NCBI GenBank assembly: GCA_021848375.1
Contig: JAJZUR010000095.1
Location: 1-5,611, forward strand
From: Pseudomonadota bacterium
GTDB taxonomy: Bacteria; Pseudomonadota; Gammaproteobacteria; UBA6186; Azoamicaceae
Length of the DNA: 5,611 bases
Direction of reading: 5' to 3'
In this document: in pieces, positions 5,568 to 5,611 of the stretch
Numbering within the stretch: position 1 is the first letter of the stretch
How the letters are laid out: each line of letters begins with the position of its first letter
Program-made: the position numbers and the translations under genes
The notes under the pieces: generated by a model
Database searches by the model: none
Seen by the model: the letters and a program-made list of their open reading frames with translations, nothing else
What the model was told of the DNA's origin: nothing

Positions 5568-5611
5568 AGAATAAAGTGGGTAATCAAATTTTAGCTTTCC
5601 ACATAAAAAAT

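Noticed and set aside
1..5611. CRISPR arrays, complete insertion sequences, toxin-antitoxin pairs or a multi-gene novel system
   Set aside because: No regularly spaced repeats, transposase or paired small genes were seen. The window is mostly core housekeeping genes with accessory-looking edges.

Overview
The window looks like chromosomal core sequence of a gammaproteobacterium. The best guess is the Legionellales (Legionella/Coxiella/Rickettsiella-like). This rests on three things: an RNase E whose N-terminal half is almost collinear with the E. coli enzyme but whose scaffold tail is short, the divergent rluC/rne arrangement usual in gammaproteobacteria, and an extended receiver domain of the LAFVDxRMPPGWDGIETI type. 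No species is claimed. Both ends look more AT-rich and accessory than the middle.

Layout, left to right. At 1-442 the 5' part of an unrecognised AT-rich minus-strand gene runs off the left edge. At 443-580 there is non-coding, AT-rich DNA with a 12-base homopolymer and a weak hairpin. A complete tRNA-Arg with anticodon UCG and encoded CCA lies on the minus strand at 581-657. Upstream of it, still on the minus strand, is a tight two-gene operon: rluC (23S rRNA pseudouridine synthase) followed 3 nt later by a short membrane-anchored SppA-type S49 peptidase. A divergent intergenic region of about 220 bp (2640-2862) holds the rne leader, with two adjacent hairpins and tiny reading frames. The plus strand then carries rne (RNase E, 714 aa), a strong GC-rich hairpin just past its stop, and a response-regulator receiver gene that ends abruptly before the conserved Lys-Pro of the receiver fold.

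The central genes are RNA and ribosome housekeeping: RNase E processes and degrades RNA, RluC modifies 23S rRNA, and tRNA-Arg serves translation. SppA clears membrane-embedded peptides. The most notable points are the change from core to accessory-looking DNA directly 3' of the tRNA, the truncated receiver at the right edge, and the structured rne leader, which may be an autoregulatory element. No CRISPR array, complete insertion sequence or new multi-gene system is visible.
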